Positions 21,850-32,559 of a DNA stretch of 64,000 nt are shown piece after piece. The stretch comes from Bufo bufo (Eukaryota; Chordata; Amphibia; Anura; Bufonidae): positions 6,528,946 to 6,592,945 of the forward strand of contig NC_053397.1 in NCBI RefSeq assembly GCF_905171765.1. Reading direction: 5' to 3'. Position 1 is the stretch's first letter; each line of letters opens with the position of its first letter. The translations under genes were made by a program, and so were the position numbers. The notes beneath the pieces were generated by a model that did no database searches, was not told the DNA's origin, and worked only from the letters and a program-made list of their open reading frames with translations.

Positions 21850-22640
21850 GTTGCAGTATTTCTGTAAATTTGCAGTTTGGGAACTGTTCGCATGCTACTC
21901 ACGGCCAAAATGAACCAGGTTACCAGACGTTTCTAAAATAACAGTTCAGCGAACCCTACTGCGTATGGGGCTCCGAAGCGGGTGGACGGTCACTGCACCT
22001 ATGATAACGGATCTGCATCGGCAGAAAAGGCTTCGGTTTTCACAGCAGTAACAGAATAGGACCTTCACTGATTGGCAAAGGGTTGTCTTCTCTGATGAGA
22101 CAAGTTTTCTGCTTCATGGGATGAATGGACGTTGGCGTGTCAGGAGAGAAACATCAGAGAGGGAACACCCTGCAACCAGTGCTGGAAGAAGACACACTGT
22201 TGGTGGCAGAGTTATGGACTGGGGAAGGTTTTCCTTCTCTGGGTCCCTCATACATGTGGAAGCCACTCTCTTCCGAATTGTCTATGAAACCATACTTGCA
22301 GATTACGTACACCCATACATGCTGATTGTCTTCCCTGTGGTTATTTGTCAATGCGACATGTCACACAGCTAAAAATGCCCGACTTTAGTTAGAAGAGCAT
22401 GACCAAGACTACTAAGTACTACCTTGGCCCCGCTAATTCTCCAGACTTGAACCCAAATGAGCATTTGTGGGACTACCTGTGGTCGTATTCTCTCTATGGA
22501 TCCTCCCTCACACACACCCGGCCACCGCAGTCGGCACGGCTCCAGATACCTGTGACAACCGACCAGGACCTTACTAACTCACTCCGGGCCCGTCTAGCTG
22601 CTGGTTCATGCTGCACACGGCGAGTACTGTGGATATTAGC
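21850..22640 (+). pseudogene. Tc1-like transposase remnant
   Basis: Recognisable segments in several frames are VQRTLLRMGLRSGWTVTAP, then FTDWQRVVFSDETSFLLHG (first catalytic Asp), HPATSAGRRHTVGGRVMDWG, ADYVHPYMLIVFP, and near 22440 NSPDLNPNEHLWDYL (third catalytic position, with Ile replaced by Asn). The second catalytic region (QDNA) is degraded to CQCDMSHS. Stops and shifts abound. I could not place the terminal repeats, so the element limits are unknown. Confidence 0.75.
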
Positions 22641-22766
22641 TGCTGGCCATAACCATGTGACTTGACTATGTAATAGTGACACGATGTATGGCCGTACAAT
22701 TCACAGCGCAATAACCAGCAGATGGGATGTTTTTATCAGTGGATTTGCTGCCAATGATAGAAAAGC

Positions 22767-22772
22767 TTTATG
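22767..22772 (-). terminator. Possible CATAAA polyadenylation signal for the CALHM-like gene
   Basis: CATAAA on the minus strand lies about 50 bases after the stop codon at 22822. It is a weaker variant of AATAAA. No perfect AATAAA is seen within ~100 bases. Confidence 0.3.
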
Positions 22773-22821
22773 AGGATGAACAATGGTACCATTTGTCTCT
22801 CTTGCAGTTCTCATAGACTTT

Positions 22822-23220
22822 TTATATTGATGATCGCCTCTTGTTACTGCCACTACTCTGCCCTTGTAAAAGATCCCTTAGAGCGGCTGCATGTCTGCGT
22901 TGCTCCTCACTGATTATTGTACCTTCTTTAAATCTTTCCCTTATTTTATTTTTTTCTTTGCATATCAGGTTTTCCAGATTTTTAAGCCAATTAGCTTGTT
23001 GCGGCGTAAAGGATTTATCTGTAATCATTACGACCAAGTCTTCTGCAATTTCGGTTTGCTTTTTCTTTGCTTTGGATCTCAGACCTTCCTCCAGTTCCTC
23101 CAGCATTTTCTCTTCATACTTCTCCCGAAAGTATAACGCTGAGATGTGACGGCAGCAACAAAGCTCCTTCACGGCGAATGACAGGATGAGCAGCAGTGAT
23201 ATGAGAATGATCCCGAATAT
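22822..23220 (-). CDS. CALHM-family channel-like protein, exon 2 (last exon)
   Basis: Exon 2 starts at 23220 after a good acceptor (TTTCCTCTCTGCAG on the minus strand) in phase 0 and ends with TAA at 22822. It encodes 132 residues: IFGIILISLLLILSFAV is the fourth membrane segment, followed by a Cys-rich turn (KELCCC) and a long charged C-terminal helical region (EKYEEKMLEELEEGLRSKAK, then AEDLV). In CALHM proteins this segment follows a conserved SQ-hydrophobic-G motif; here exon 1 ends ...QISQ and exon 2 begins IFG, matching it. With exon 1 the protein is 253 residues, shorter than the usual ~310-350. The tail (SGSNKRRSSI) has no recognised motif. CALHM subtype cannot be fixed; CALHM5/6-like is a guess. 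Confidence 0.75.
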   Translation of the reverse strand: MFGIILISLLLILSFAVKELCCCRHISALYFREKYEEKMLEELEEGLRSKAKKKQTEIAEDLVVMITDKSFTPQQANWLKNLENLICKEKNKIRERFKEGTIISEEQRRHAAALRDLLQGQSSGSNKRRSSI

Positions 23221-23619
23221 CTGCAGAGAGGAAATAGATTAATGGTTATTCATTGCAAAATTTATCATCAGGGGAATCTTTGAAGTCGGGTTTTCTATTT
23301 TCTATTGCTGTAATTTGCACTAATTTTATGAAATCCTCAGGATCGGTCATCAATATCAGATCAGTCGGGGTCGACTCACGACACCCCTGCCGAACAACTG
23401 CATCCTCTGCAATGTTTACCTGCAGGCCGCCTAGATTACAGTGGTGGTGCAGAGTAATTATAGCTGCTTGTAATCACACTGCACCCCTGCTACAAGCTAG
23501 ATGCCCCGCATGTAAATACTGAAGAGGGTGCAGCACTCACACCGACCCCCCCCCAATCTGATGACCTGTCCTGAAGATTGTCCATATTATGTCACTGCAC
23601 AGACCCTTTAGTTTCTTAA

Positions 23620-24645
23620 CCCCCTAACAGTCACAGTAACCTCTTTAGGACACAGGGCTTACCGGTACACCCTGATGTCCTGGTACTTAAGGACACAGAG
23701 CGTACCTGTACACCATGTGTATTTCCGATCACCGCCGCGCGGCGGTGATCGCAACAAGGTGCCTGCTCAAATCATTGAGCAGGCACCTTGGCTAAATGCG
23801 CGGGGTGGGGTCCTGTGACCCCCTTCCCCCATGTCGCTGAATGTCCAATTCAGACCTGCAGTTTGCGGCTTTTCATGTTGCGGGCGGCGGCGGTGCCATC
23901 GGGTCCCCGTGGGGCTGTAGGGGGGACCTGATGGCATGGAAGGCAGCGCGATACCTTCCTAAGGCATCGCAGCTGCCTTCCTGTGACGTGCCTGTGAAAT
24001 CCAGCCCCCTGGATCTTTTAGTGTCACTTTTTTGGAGTTTCTACTCTAGGGGTGCATCAGGGGGGCTTCAAATGGGACATGGTGTCAAAAAACCAGTCCA
24101 GCAAAATCTGCCTTCCAAAAACCGTATGGCATTCCTTTCCTTCTGCGCCCTGCCGTGTGCCCGTACAGCGGTTTACGACCACATATGGGGTGTTTCTGTA
24201 AACTACAGAATCAGGGCCATACATTTTAAGTTTTGTTGGGCTGTTAACCCTTGCTTTGTAACTAAAAAAAAAATATTAAAATGGAAAATCTGCCAAAAAA
24301 GTGACATTTTGAAATTGTATCTCTATTTTCCATTCATTAATTATTGTGAAACACCTAAAGGGTTAACGACGTTTGTAAAATCAGTTTTGAATACCTTGAG
24401 GGGTGTAGTTTCTAGAATGGGGTAATTTTTGGGTGGTTTCTATTATGTAATCCTCACAAAGTGACTTTCAAGATTTGCTTCTAAACTTATAAGCCTTGTA
24501 ACATCCCCAAAAAATAAAATGTCATTCCCAAAATGATCCAAACATGAAGTAGACATATGGGGAATGTAAAGTAATAACTATTTTTGGAGGTATTACTATG
24601 TATTCTAGAAGTAGAGAAATGAAAATGAGCCCGCTCCCTAAGGGG
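23620..24645. mobile_element. TTAA-target non-autonomous DNA transposon (piggyBac-like)
   Basis: TTAA flanks it at 23616-23619 and 24646-24649. The ends read CCCCCTAACAG at left and CCCTAAGGGG at right. A hairpin of CCGCCGCGCGGCGG type and the palindrome GGTGCCTGCTCAAATCATTG/CAATGATTTGAGCAGGCACC lie near 23725-23790. No transposase was found; a 194-codon plus-strand frame (23841-24425) has no known domain. Confidence 0.6.
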
Positions 24646-24709
24646 TTAAAAATGCAAAAACCCTCATGGAAATGTAACTTTCTTTTTCATTGAAAGAGTT
24701 GACCATTTA

Positions 24710-24944
24710 GGGTCCATTCACACGTCCGTTGTTTCTTTCCTGATCTGTTCCGTTTTTTGCGGAACAGATCTGGACCAGATCTGGACCCATTCATTTTCAA
24801 TGGGTCCTGAAAAAAATCGGACAGCTCAATGTCAGATTTTTTTTTAGGACCCATTGAAAATTAATGGGTCTAGATCTGGTCCAGATCTGTTCCGCAAAAA
24901 ACGGAACAGATCAGGAAAGAAACAACGGACGTGTGAATGGACCC
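24710..24944. mobile_element. 235-bp palindromic MITE (Harbinger-like)
   Basis: Ends are GGGTCCATTCACACGTCCG and its exact complement. The arms pair almost along the whole length around a small loop near 24825. TTA flanks both sides (24707-24709, 24945-24947), fitting a PIF/Harbinger target. It sits at the left edge of a CR1 fragment. Confidence 0.7.
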
Positions 24945-24949
24945 TTACA

Positions 24950-25161
24950 GAGTGATGAGGAGGGAGTTGCAGACGGCGATGAGGAGAAAGTGAATCTATT
25001 AACTATTTTTTTTTCTCCACTATATTCAATGAGAAAAATAAATTGTCAGATGAAATGCAGAATGTAAAAGTAAACTCTCCATTAAAAATGGCCTGTCTGA
25101 CCCAGGAAGAATATTAGAAAGATTAAGTTCAGATGGCATACAAGCCCAAATCCTAATAGAA
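24950..25161 (+). pseudogene. CR1 ORF2 fragment
   Basis: It matches the linker before the reverse transcriptase of CR1 copy 2 (16855-17110): DEEGVADGDEEKVNLLTIFF, then NKLSDEMQNVKVNSPLKM, CLTQEE and PDGI-related residues, with frame shifts. It is cut at both ends by a MITE and a TTAA element. Confidence 0.75.
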
Positions 25162-25165
25162 TTAA

Positions 25166-25505
25166 AGGGGTCCTCTCACTTCAGTAAGTGGCATTTATCA
25201 TGTAGAGGAAGTTAATACAAGGCACTAATGTATTGTGATTCTCCATATTGCCTCCTTTGTTGGCTGGATTCATTTTTCCATCACATTATACAGTGCTCGT
25301 TTCCATAGTTACAGACCACCCTGCAATCCATCAGTGGTGGTCATGCTTGCACAATATAAGAAAAAGCGCTAGCCTATGTGCCCCCCATGGTCCCGGCCAC
25401 CAGAGAGCCTGACGCTTTTTCCTATATTGTGCAAGCATGACCACCACTGATGGATTGCAGGGTGGACTGTAACCATGGAAACGAGCACTGTATAATGTGA
25501 TGGAA
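25166..25505. mobile_element. TTAA MITE with internal foldback, right end missing
   Basis: TTAA at 25162-25165 is followed by AGGGGTCCTCTCACTTCAG. The interior 25270-25505 is an inverted repeat (CCATCACATTATACAGTGCT...AGCACTGTATAATGTGATGG). The expected right terminus is absent because other repeat sequence begins at about 25506. Confidence 0.6.
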
Positions 25506-26150
25506 AAATGGGGGCTTGTTTTTTGCGGGACAAGTTGTACTTTCCAACGCCACCATTTAATTTTGCATATGATGTAGTGGGAAGCAGAAAAAAAATTCCA
25601 AATAGGGGGTTATTGGGGAAAAAACAATTTCGCCACAGGTTTTTTATTTACGCCCTTCGATGTGTGATAAAACTGACTAGTTACTTTCATTCTACAGGTC
25701 AGCACGAATCCGATGATACCTTACGCGTATAGTTTTTCTTGCGTTTTGATACTGATAAAATAATAAAAGCCTTCGAAAAAAATATTTTATTTTTTAGTCG
25801 CCATATTCTGACCCCTACAACTTTTTTGTAGCTATGTGTATGGAGCTGTGTGAGCGTTAATTTTTTTGTGGGGCGATCTTTACTTTACTTTGATACCATT
25901 CTGGTATGTGCATGACTTTTTGATAACTTTTGAATTTTTTTGTGGGAAATAAAGTGACCAAAAATGGTGATTTGGCCATTTTGAAGTTTTTTTTTCCATT
26001 TTGCCGTTTGCCTTATTGGGAAAATATTTTTACATAATATAAGCATTTTCATGTGAAACAGCAGGCACCTTGTGGCTATGGCACATGAGCAAGCACCATC
26101 TTTAAAGACCCGGTCAGCGCCGTACTAGTACAACACTAGTCAGGAAGGGG
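25506..26150. mobile_element. TTAA-type DNA transposon remnant
   Basis: It ends GTCAGGAAGGGG followed by TTAA (26151-26154), the same style of right end as 24645 and 32191. It contains T-rich runs and a Gly/Phe-rich short frame without a known domain. The left end is truncated. Confidence 0.45.
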
Positions 26151-26191
26151 TTAAAAAGGACCTCTCGCTGCTACTGGCATGTCTGTTTTAG

Positions 26192-26372
26192 GGTACTTTC
26201 ACATGTCGTACTTTTATTCCGGTCGGAACTCCACCCCGCCTTCATTATAGTCAATGGGGCCGGAGCGGTAGTCTGGGGGCACGCGTTCACTATCAGCAGG
26301 ACGGATCCGACAGGCTGTTCACCCACCGGAACAGCCTGCCGGAGTCCCGTGCCGCTAGTGTGAAAGTAGTAT
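26192..26372. mobile_element. MITE with short inverted ends
   Basis: AGGGTACTTTCACATGTCG at left and GCTAGTGTGAAAGTAGT at right are inverted, with an internal GGAACAGCCTGCCGG/CCGACAGGCTGTTC pairing. No coding potential. Confidence 0.5.
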
Positions 26373-26394
26373 AAATAGCTTCATACATTCCCCA

Positions 26395-26488
26395 TGTAAT
26401 AACAGTTCTGGAGCTTCTATTTTTATAGTGATAGCCCTCTAGTGATGGCTGTTTATATCTGTATGCATTATGCTCCTGAGCTCCCTCT
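26395..26488. repeat. 48-bp minisatellite, isolated left portion
   Basis: Diverged units of the GAGCTCCCTCTAGTGGTGGC type. The array is interrupted at 26489 by the solo LTR and resumes at 27193. Confidence 0.7.
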
Positions 26489-26493
26489 ATTGG

Positions 26494-27192
26494 TGTAAAG
26501 GGGTTCCGAAGGTGCACTCGGTCCCCCATTAGCCGCAGACCTGCTGTTTAGCTTCAGGAACGAGGATCTGTGTTTTACCTCATTCCCAGGTTGGCTTTAC
26601 TAGCTGGGTGGCTCCCTGCTCCTAAGTCTGCCTTGAGCGCCGAGCTGATCACTCGGTGCTCGACTGGTTGGTCTGTCGGTCATGTGACGCTGGCCATGCC
26701 ACATGACCCTCACTCCCCACTATAAATACAGGCAGCCTGCTGGCCACAGGTTGTCTGTTAATTTAGGTTCCACCTGTGATTTGGTCTTTCCTGCCGTACT
26801 TACCTCCTGCTGAATTCCTGACGATCCTCTGCCTGCTCTTTGTGTACTTTGCTGCTCTCCTGGTATTCTGACCCCAGCCTCCTCCTGACGATCCTCTGCT
26901 GACTCCTTTGGTACTTCACGTCTCTCCTGGTATTTATGACCCCGGCTTCTCCTGACAATTCTCTGCTTGCTCCATTTGTACTTTGTAGCTTTCCTGGTAT
27001 TGACTCGGTCCGTTCACGTCCTGTTGTTTGTCTGTCTGTCTGTCATCCCTGCACTTATTCCAAGTTAGGGATTGCCGTCCAGTTGTCCCCTGTCATTAGG
27101 ACTCGCGAGGCAAGTAGGCAGGGCCAGGGGTAAGGGAGGAGCGCAGTGGTCACTTCCCTCCCCCCTGTGTGTGTGTGTACGCGACCGTTACA
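26494..27192 (+). mobile_element. Solo LTR, 699 bp, in the 48-bp minisatellite
   Basis: It begins TGTAAAGG and ends CCGTTACA, with a 5-bp duplication ATTGG (26489-26493, 27193-27197). The rejoined empty site, CCTCTATTGGTGGTGGTATT, is present intact at about 27721-27740, which confirms the boundaries. A TATAAATA box at 26721 gives the plus orientation, antisense to the CALHM-like gene. Internal CTGACGATCCTCTGC motifs repeat. No paired LTR or internal region remains, so it is a recombined solo LTR, probably Gypsy. Confidence 0.85.
26721..26728 (+). promoter_or_regulatory. TATA box of the solo LTR
   Basis: TATAAATA, 227 bp into the LTR, preceded by a GC-richer stretch. Confidence 0.5.
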
Positions 27193-27862
27193 ATTGGTGG
27201 TGGTATTTATCCTTATTCAGTGATCATCTCCTGAGCTTCCTATGGTGTTGGCTGTATATATCTGTATGTAGTAATCTCCTGAGCTTTCTATAGTGTTGGC
27301 TGTATATGTCTGTATGTAGTAATCTCCTGAGCTCCCCCTAGTGGTGGCTGTGTATATATCTGTATGTAGTAATCTTCTGAGCTCCCTCTAGTGGTGGCTG
27401 TATATATCAGTATGCAGTAATCTCCTGAGCTCCCTCTAGTGGTGGCTGTATATATCTGTATGTAGTAATCTCCTGAGATCCCTCTAGTGGTGGTTGTATA
27501 TATCTCTATGTAGTAATCCCCTGAGCTCCCTCTAGTGGTGGTTGTATATATCTGTATGTAGTAATCTCCTGAGCTCCCTCTAGTGGTGGTTGTATATATC
27601 TGTATGCAGTAATTTCCTGAGCTCCCTCTAGTGGTGGCTGTATATATCTGTATGTAGTAATTACCTGAGCTCCCTCTAGTGGTGGCTGTGTATATCTATA
27701 TGCATTATGCTTCTGAGCTTCCTCTATTGGTGGTGGTATTTATCCTTATTCAGTGATCTCATAAGCTTCCTATGGTGTTGGCTGTATATATCTGTATGTA
27801 GTAATCTCCTGAGCTCCCTCTAGTGGTGGTTGTATATATCTGTATGTAGTAATCTCCTACCA
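27193..27862. repeat. ~48-bp minisatellite, main block
   Basis: About 13 units of GTAATCTCCTGAGCTCCCTC, TAGTGGTGGCTGTATATATC, TGTATGTA. Related blocks lie at 26395-26488, 28953-29000 and 29495-29957, so this was one larger array opened by insertions. Confidence 0.95.
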
Positions 27863-27994
27863 TAACATACACAAGAGGCTGGTGTGAATTATGGCACAGT
27901 TGGATCCTAACAGTCATGGATTTGCTTTAGTGGAGGGGGGTCCCAGGCTGTCTCCTCTCACATTCATATGTCATAATAGGTCATACAGACATGG

Positions 27995-28922
27995 TGTCAC
28001 AGTGGGGAGTGGGGGAAACTCCCCACCGTACAATAAGGTGGTTATACAAGAATACAACTAGGCCTGGGGCTGGGATACGAGAGCAGGTCACCTACTATTG
28101 CATCCCTAATCCTCGCCCTAACTCCTCACTGTATGAGCGGACCTGGATGGTAGGACGGCTCATACCCAGGACCCTGAGTCGCCCTGATAATCCCTCAAAA
28201 TGGGGAAGGGTTGAGACAACCTATTCATCCCAGACAAAGATGAACAGGAGTCTCACCCGGCCTAGATGCAGGGAAAGGCAGGCAGTGCACAGCTACTGCA
28301 TCGGTAGGTAAGAGCCCTGAAACAACTCTCACTCACCTGCCGCGGCAACAATGAAGAACAGACCCCCATGGAGACAGGATGCATGGCGGCCCCAGCAGAG
28401 CTGCACGCTGGCTTGTGATTTCCCCTCCGGGGAACCCTGACACCCCCTTCCGGAGGTACAACAGACAGGGGAAATGTCTAGCAACCATGCTGGATAACAA
28501 GACCAAACATACCAGAGATGGAACACCAAACTAGACATTGCAACACACCCAAAACATAAACCCACCCCAAACATACCAAACATGTAAGGAGGGGTACAGA
28601 ACAGAGGGAACAAAGGGAAGACATCATGGTTACATCGATGTCCAACTAGGTGGCCCTAAAACTAGATCGATGACATATCCAGGACAGGAGCAACTCCAGC
28701 ACACACCAAGGCTGGAGGACACCAGACTCCAGCCTGGAAGCCACAGGCAATATGAACCCAGTAGCCACACCCAGCCAGATAGTTAACCCCAAAGACACCA
28801 AACAGGGGAGGAACCAGAAGAAGGGGAGCAAAGCACATACATGCTGCGATAACAACACATTGCCCCTGGCAACCAGCATGCATAGCTAAAGTGTCACGGC
28901 GCCTAACACCGAGGCCATGACA
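27995..28922. mobile_element. Solo LTR-like element, 928 bp
   Basis: It begins TGTCACAGTG and ends GGCCATGACA. CATGG is duplicated exactly at 27990-27994 and 28923-28927. TGTCA/TGACA form the inverted ends. No coding domain is seen. Orientation is not certain. Confidence 0.75.
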
Positions 28923-29006
28923 CATGGGCTGCATTCCTTTAGATTTATAACCAGTATGCAGTAATCTCCTGAGCTCCCCTAGTGGTGGCAATATATATAT
29001 ATTTAT

Positions 29007-29202
29007 ATAGACAGGAAACCAGACAGCACTCCAGATAAAAAAAAGTGGTGGTTTATTCACCCATGTGGTGTAGGCAATGTTTCAAAGAGCCTTTTTCAAG
29101 CTTGAAAAAGGGTCTTTGTATGAGCTGAAACGTTGCCTATACCACATGGGTGAATAAACCACCACTTTTTTTTATCGAGTGCTGTCCGGTTTCCTGTCTA
29201 TA
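29007..29202. mobile_element. Head-to-head pair of PLE 3-prime ends
   Basis: Two ~95-100 bp arms meet at CAAGCTTG (29097-29104). The right arm reads GAAAAAGGGTCTTTG, GCTGAAACGTTGCC, GGGTGAATAAACC, then GAGTGCTGTCCGGTTTCCTG. The left arm is its near-perfect complement. The order (GAAACG motif, AATAAA, GAGTGCTG...TTTCCTGTCT end) matches other PLE tails here. 3-prime ends point outward. Confidence 0.65.
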
Positions 29203-29272
29203 ATATTGGGTAAGCAGCTATACCCTTGGACTTAGCACCCGCCATCAGTCGTCCGGTGCCGCCATCGTGTTT

Positions 29273-29313
<41 letters not shown>

Positions 29314-29494
29314 TAAGTAAAAGAAAAGAAGCAGCACTCAAGTAGTATACGGGTGCAAAAAAATCCTCCTATCAGACCTGTGACCAAGGTCCAGATTGTA
29401 GATACAAAAGCAAAAAAAGAAGGCAGCACTCAAGGTAGTGAAGAAAGTGGACGGTTTATTCACCCAACCAGCAGCAAATATTTATATTATTTTA

Positions 29495-29957
29495 TAATAT
29501 AATCTGTATGCAATAATCTCCTGAGCTCCCTCTAGTGGTGCCTGTATATATGTGTATATAATAATCTCCTGAGCTCCCTCTAGTGGTGTCCGTATATATG
29601 TGTATGTAATAATCTCCTAAACTCCCTCTAGTGGTGGCTAAATATATCTGTATGCTGTAATCTCCTGAGCTCCCTCTAGTGGTGGCTGTATATATCTGTA
29701 TGTAGTAATCTCCTGAGCTCCCTCTAGTGGTGGCTGTATATATCTGTATTCAGTAATCTCCTGATCTCCCTCTAGTGGTGGCTGTATATATCTGTATGTA
29801 GTAATCTCCTGATCTCCTCTAGTGGTGGCTGTATATATCTGTATGTAGTAATCTCCTGAGCCCCCTCTAGTGGTGGCTGTATATATCTGTATGCAGTAAT
29901 CTCCTGAGCTCCCTCTAGTGGTGGCTGTATGTATATGAATGTAGTAATCTCCTAAGC
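29495..29957. repeat. ~48-bp minisatellite, right block
   Basis: About 9-10 units of the GAGCTCCCTCTAGTGGTGGC type. It is cut at 29957 by a Gypsy LTR that starts at 29958. Another PLE-like tail fragment (29320-29490) and an (AT)n run (29277-29311) separate it from the pair to its left. Confidence 0.95.
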
Positions 29958-30447
29958 TGTCACTTCAGTTCTGTGGCAGACGTTCTTCTCTACCTCTTGT
30001 ATGACGTCCTTTCCTTCTGCCAGGTGTCACTTATTTAGACTAATCGTCTTCCTTTATATTCCCTCTCATACTGCCTCACTTTGCGGTTTATACTACTTCT
30101 TGGATGAAGTGTTCACTGCTGAAGGCTGCTGCTGCTGTTTGCTCAGATAAGTCTTTTCTTTTATTGTGTTTCCTAGCTGGCTTGAATCTAGGTGACCCTG
30201 ACTCTGTCCGTATTAAGTGCAGGGAGACGGTGGTCGTGTCCCCTCACTATTATAGGGTTTTCAGGTGTCACATAGTCTTAGGTACGTGGGTATGCAATCG
30301 TCTACCATTGAGACCCTTGCATGTGCATAGCAGTCAGGGAGAGCTCTTAGGCTTTTAAAGGGCTCGCCTATATTCTCCTTAGTTTTGGATGAAGCCAGTC
30401 GGTCGTTTATTTATACGTTCCAGCTATCTGCAACTTCATCCGTGACA
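29958..30447 (+). mobile_element. 5-prime LTR of the gag-bearing Gypsy element
   Basis: TGTCACTTCAG at 29958 to CATCCGTGACA at 30447 gives a 490-bp TG...CA unit with TGTCA/TGACA ends. It lies directly upstream of a gag reading frame in the same orientation. No obvious TGG-type primer site follows (sequence is TTATAAACCGCC). The 3-prime LTR is missing. Confidence 0.55.
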
Positions 30448-30474
30448 TTATAAACCGCCATAACCGTCTTAAGC

Positions 30475-31690
30475 ATGGATCCGGTTTCAGCCTTGATTGA
30501 CCGCATGTCTTTCGCTGGAGGTAGCAGATCTCCGTAAAACTGTGTCTCAGTTTCAGGTGACCGGTTCTGCTGGCGTTCATGAAGTTTGTTCCGAGCCTAA
30601 GATCTCGCTTCCGGATACGTTCTCCGGGGGTAGTGAGAATTTTGTTCGCTTTAGAGAGGCTTGCAAACTCCATTTTCGCCTACTTCCCCATTCCTCTGGT
30701 GATGAGGAGCAGAGGGTGGGGATCATCATCTCGCTGCTCAGGGATAACTCTCAGTCCTGGGCCTTTTTGCTGCCAGTGGGGGCACAGCCCCTCCGATCGG
30801 TGGATGAATTTTTTGTAGCCCTGGGGCAGATATATGATGACCCGGATCGTATTGCTCTGGCTGAATCTAAACTGCGTCTTTTATGCCAGGGTAAACAGTC
30901 CGCAGAGATATATTGTTCTGAATTTCGGAGATGGGCAGCTGATACTGGTTGGAATGATGCTGCACTCCGAAGTCAATTTTGCCATGGTCTTTCGGAAAGA
31001 TTGAAAGATGCATTTGCTTTTCATGAGAGACCAGCGTCGTTAGAGTCAGCCATGTCTCTAGCTGTTCGTATTGACAGGCGTCTTAGAGAGAGAGAGGAGA
31101 CTACTCTTTCCTGTCATATTCAGCCCAAGGACAGTGCGGCTGTCTCATTCAGTGCGCAGGGGTCTCAGTCTCTCTCAATCCCCTCTGAGGAGGAGGCCAT
31201 GCAGCTGGGTTTGCTTGCCTCTGATAGTAGAGGATTCAGCTCTCAGAGGAGGGTTTGTTTCTGTTGTGGGGGTATAAATCATTTGGCTAATGTTTGCCCC
31301 TCTAGGAGATTCATGGAGTTTTCTAAGGGGAATAAAAAAAAAAAGAGAAACCCTCTAAAAACTTTCCATTTGCTACTATTGGCAAGGTTGATGCGGAAAT
31401 TGAAGGTTTGCCATTTGCTTGTAGTTCCCATTTTCTCCTACCTGCCAGGGTGGCGCTAGATAGCAAGAACATGGTTTGTGAGATTTTTGTAGATAGTGGA
31501 GCAGCTGTCAATCTCATTGATAATCAATTTGCAACAATGCATGGTTTCCAGGTATGCACTTTGGGAAAGGATATACCTGTTTTTGCTATCGATTCCGCTC
31601 CACTTTCTCAAAGATCGTTAAAGGGCATAGTTCACAATATCCGTTTGACTGTGGGTGACGCTCATGTTGAGGATATGTCATGTTTCGTCT
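30475..31690 (+). pseudogene. Gypsy gag-protease remnant (sushi/RTL-like)
   Basis: Gag starts MDPVSALIDR at 30475 but shifts frame near 30505. The main frame continues to 31459: PDTFSGGSENFVRFREACKL, then WAFLLPVG, FFVALGQIYDDPDR, LLCQGKQSAEIYCSEFRRWA, FCHGLSERLKDAF and a CX2CX4HX4C zinc knuckle CFCCGGINHLANVC (~31257). The A11 run at 31335 shifts frame again. The protease follows with CEIFVDSGAAVNLID (31480-31520), where DSG is the aspartic-protease motif. Reverse transcriptase and integrase are absent. The gag layout is like that of sushi-type Gypsy elements, the source of the mammalian RTL/PEG10 genes. This copy is dead. Confidence 0.85.
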
Positions 31691-31699
31691 TATGCCCAT

Positions 31700-32191
31700 A
31701 TATATTTTTTATGTATGTTATTTAACCTTTTTTTTTATTTATTTTTTTCTAGTTTTTTTTCTAGCCTCTTTTGGAAGCTACAATGTCCACTACTTTTTTT
31801 AATTGAATATTACCGTACCTCAAAACGCAGTATAGTAATATGTGGATTGCTGATTTCTTATGTTGGTCTGTCACCTGCTGGCAAACATAAGAATTTCAGC
31901 TCTAATATGCTGGGTCTCTTCAGAGAGACCCAACCTATTAGAATTAATTACCTGCATCCCCAATCGCCACACGGGGATGCCAGTATTAACACAGAAGCGC
32001 GTGCTTCCAGGTTTTTCACCCTTTAGATTTCCATAATAAGCATTATTGCTGGTCACGAACATTATCCGCGGGCCACTGCTGTTTGAAACAGCAGAGAGCC
32101 AGTGGCCATGACGCCCACTGCATGTGCGAGCGGGCGCCATGTTTAAAGACCCCATCAGCACTGTACATGTACTGCGCTGGTAGCGAAGGGG
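31700..32191. mobile_element. TTAA-type DNA transposon remnant
   Basis: It ends GCTGGTAGCGAAGGGG followed by TTAA (32192-32195), the same terminus type as 26150. An internal TGGGTCTCTTCAGAGAGACCCA palindrome is at about 31912. The left part is T-rich and its start is uncertain. Confidence 0.45.
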
Positions 32192-32195
32192 TTAA

Positions 32196-32540
32196 TAAGC
32201 TTACTGCCTTTTGCTCCAGCATAGAGTTTGTATTAAAATTGTCGCATAAAATGCTGGTCCCGGTAAATTTGAAGATCTGGAGCTGTGTTTTAGAAAATTG
32301 AGCTACCATGTTTTTAGTGAATGGTCACTTTTGGCTGTGGCATCTAAATGGTTAAATTGCCAGGACCTGAGTTATGTGCGCACTGTGATGCACCCACAAA
32401 ATCATTATGATAGATCTATCCGTCGCGATGTGGGAACTAGCACTTGTCTGTGACGGAGACATCAGTCACTTGTCATCAAGGGGTTAAATGTTAAAATCAT
32501 AGACCTTCTTTTGTGAACTTCACAAATGTGATTCATTTTT
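32196..32540. other. Intron sequence, no gene
   Basis: AT-rich sequence ending in another AAGGGGTTAAATG motif near 32480, probably a further decayed TTAA-type terminus. Confidence 0.35.
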
Positions 32541-32559
32541 AAATGAAGAGAAATCTTAC

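Larger units (their letters stand above)
23221..32559 (-). other. Intron of the CALHM-like gene
   Basis: 9.34 kb between a GTAAGA donor (minus strand, first intron base 32559) and a TGCAG acceptor (23221). It is almost wholly repeats: two or more TTAA elements, three MITEs, a CR1 fragment, a ~48-bp minisatellite, two solo LTRs, a PLE pair and a Gypsy gag-protease fragment. No further exon was recognised. Confidence 0.7.

Noticed and set aside
27193..27862. CRISPR-like regular repeats
   Set aside because: Units are contiguous without unique spacers, in eukaryotic DNA; an ordinary minisatellite. The same holds for the 36-, 45-, 80- and 92-bp arrays.
30104..30358. 84-codon frame upstream of gag
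   Set aside because: Lies inside the 5-prime LTR.
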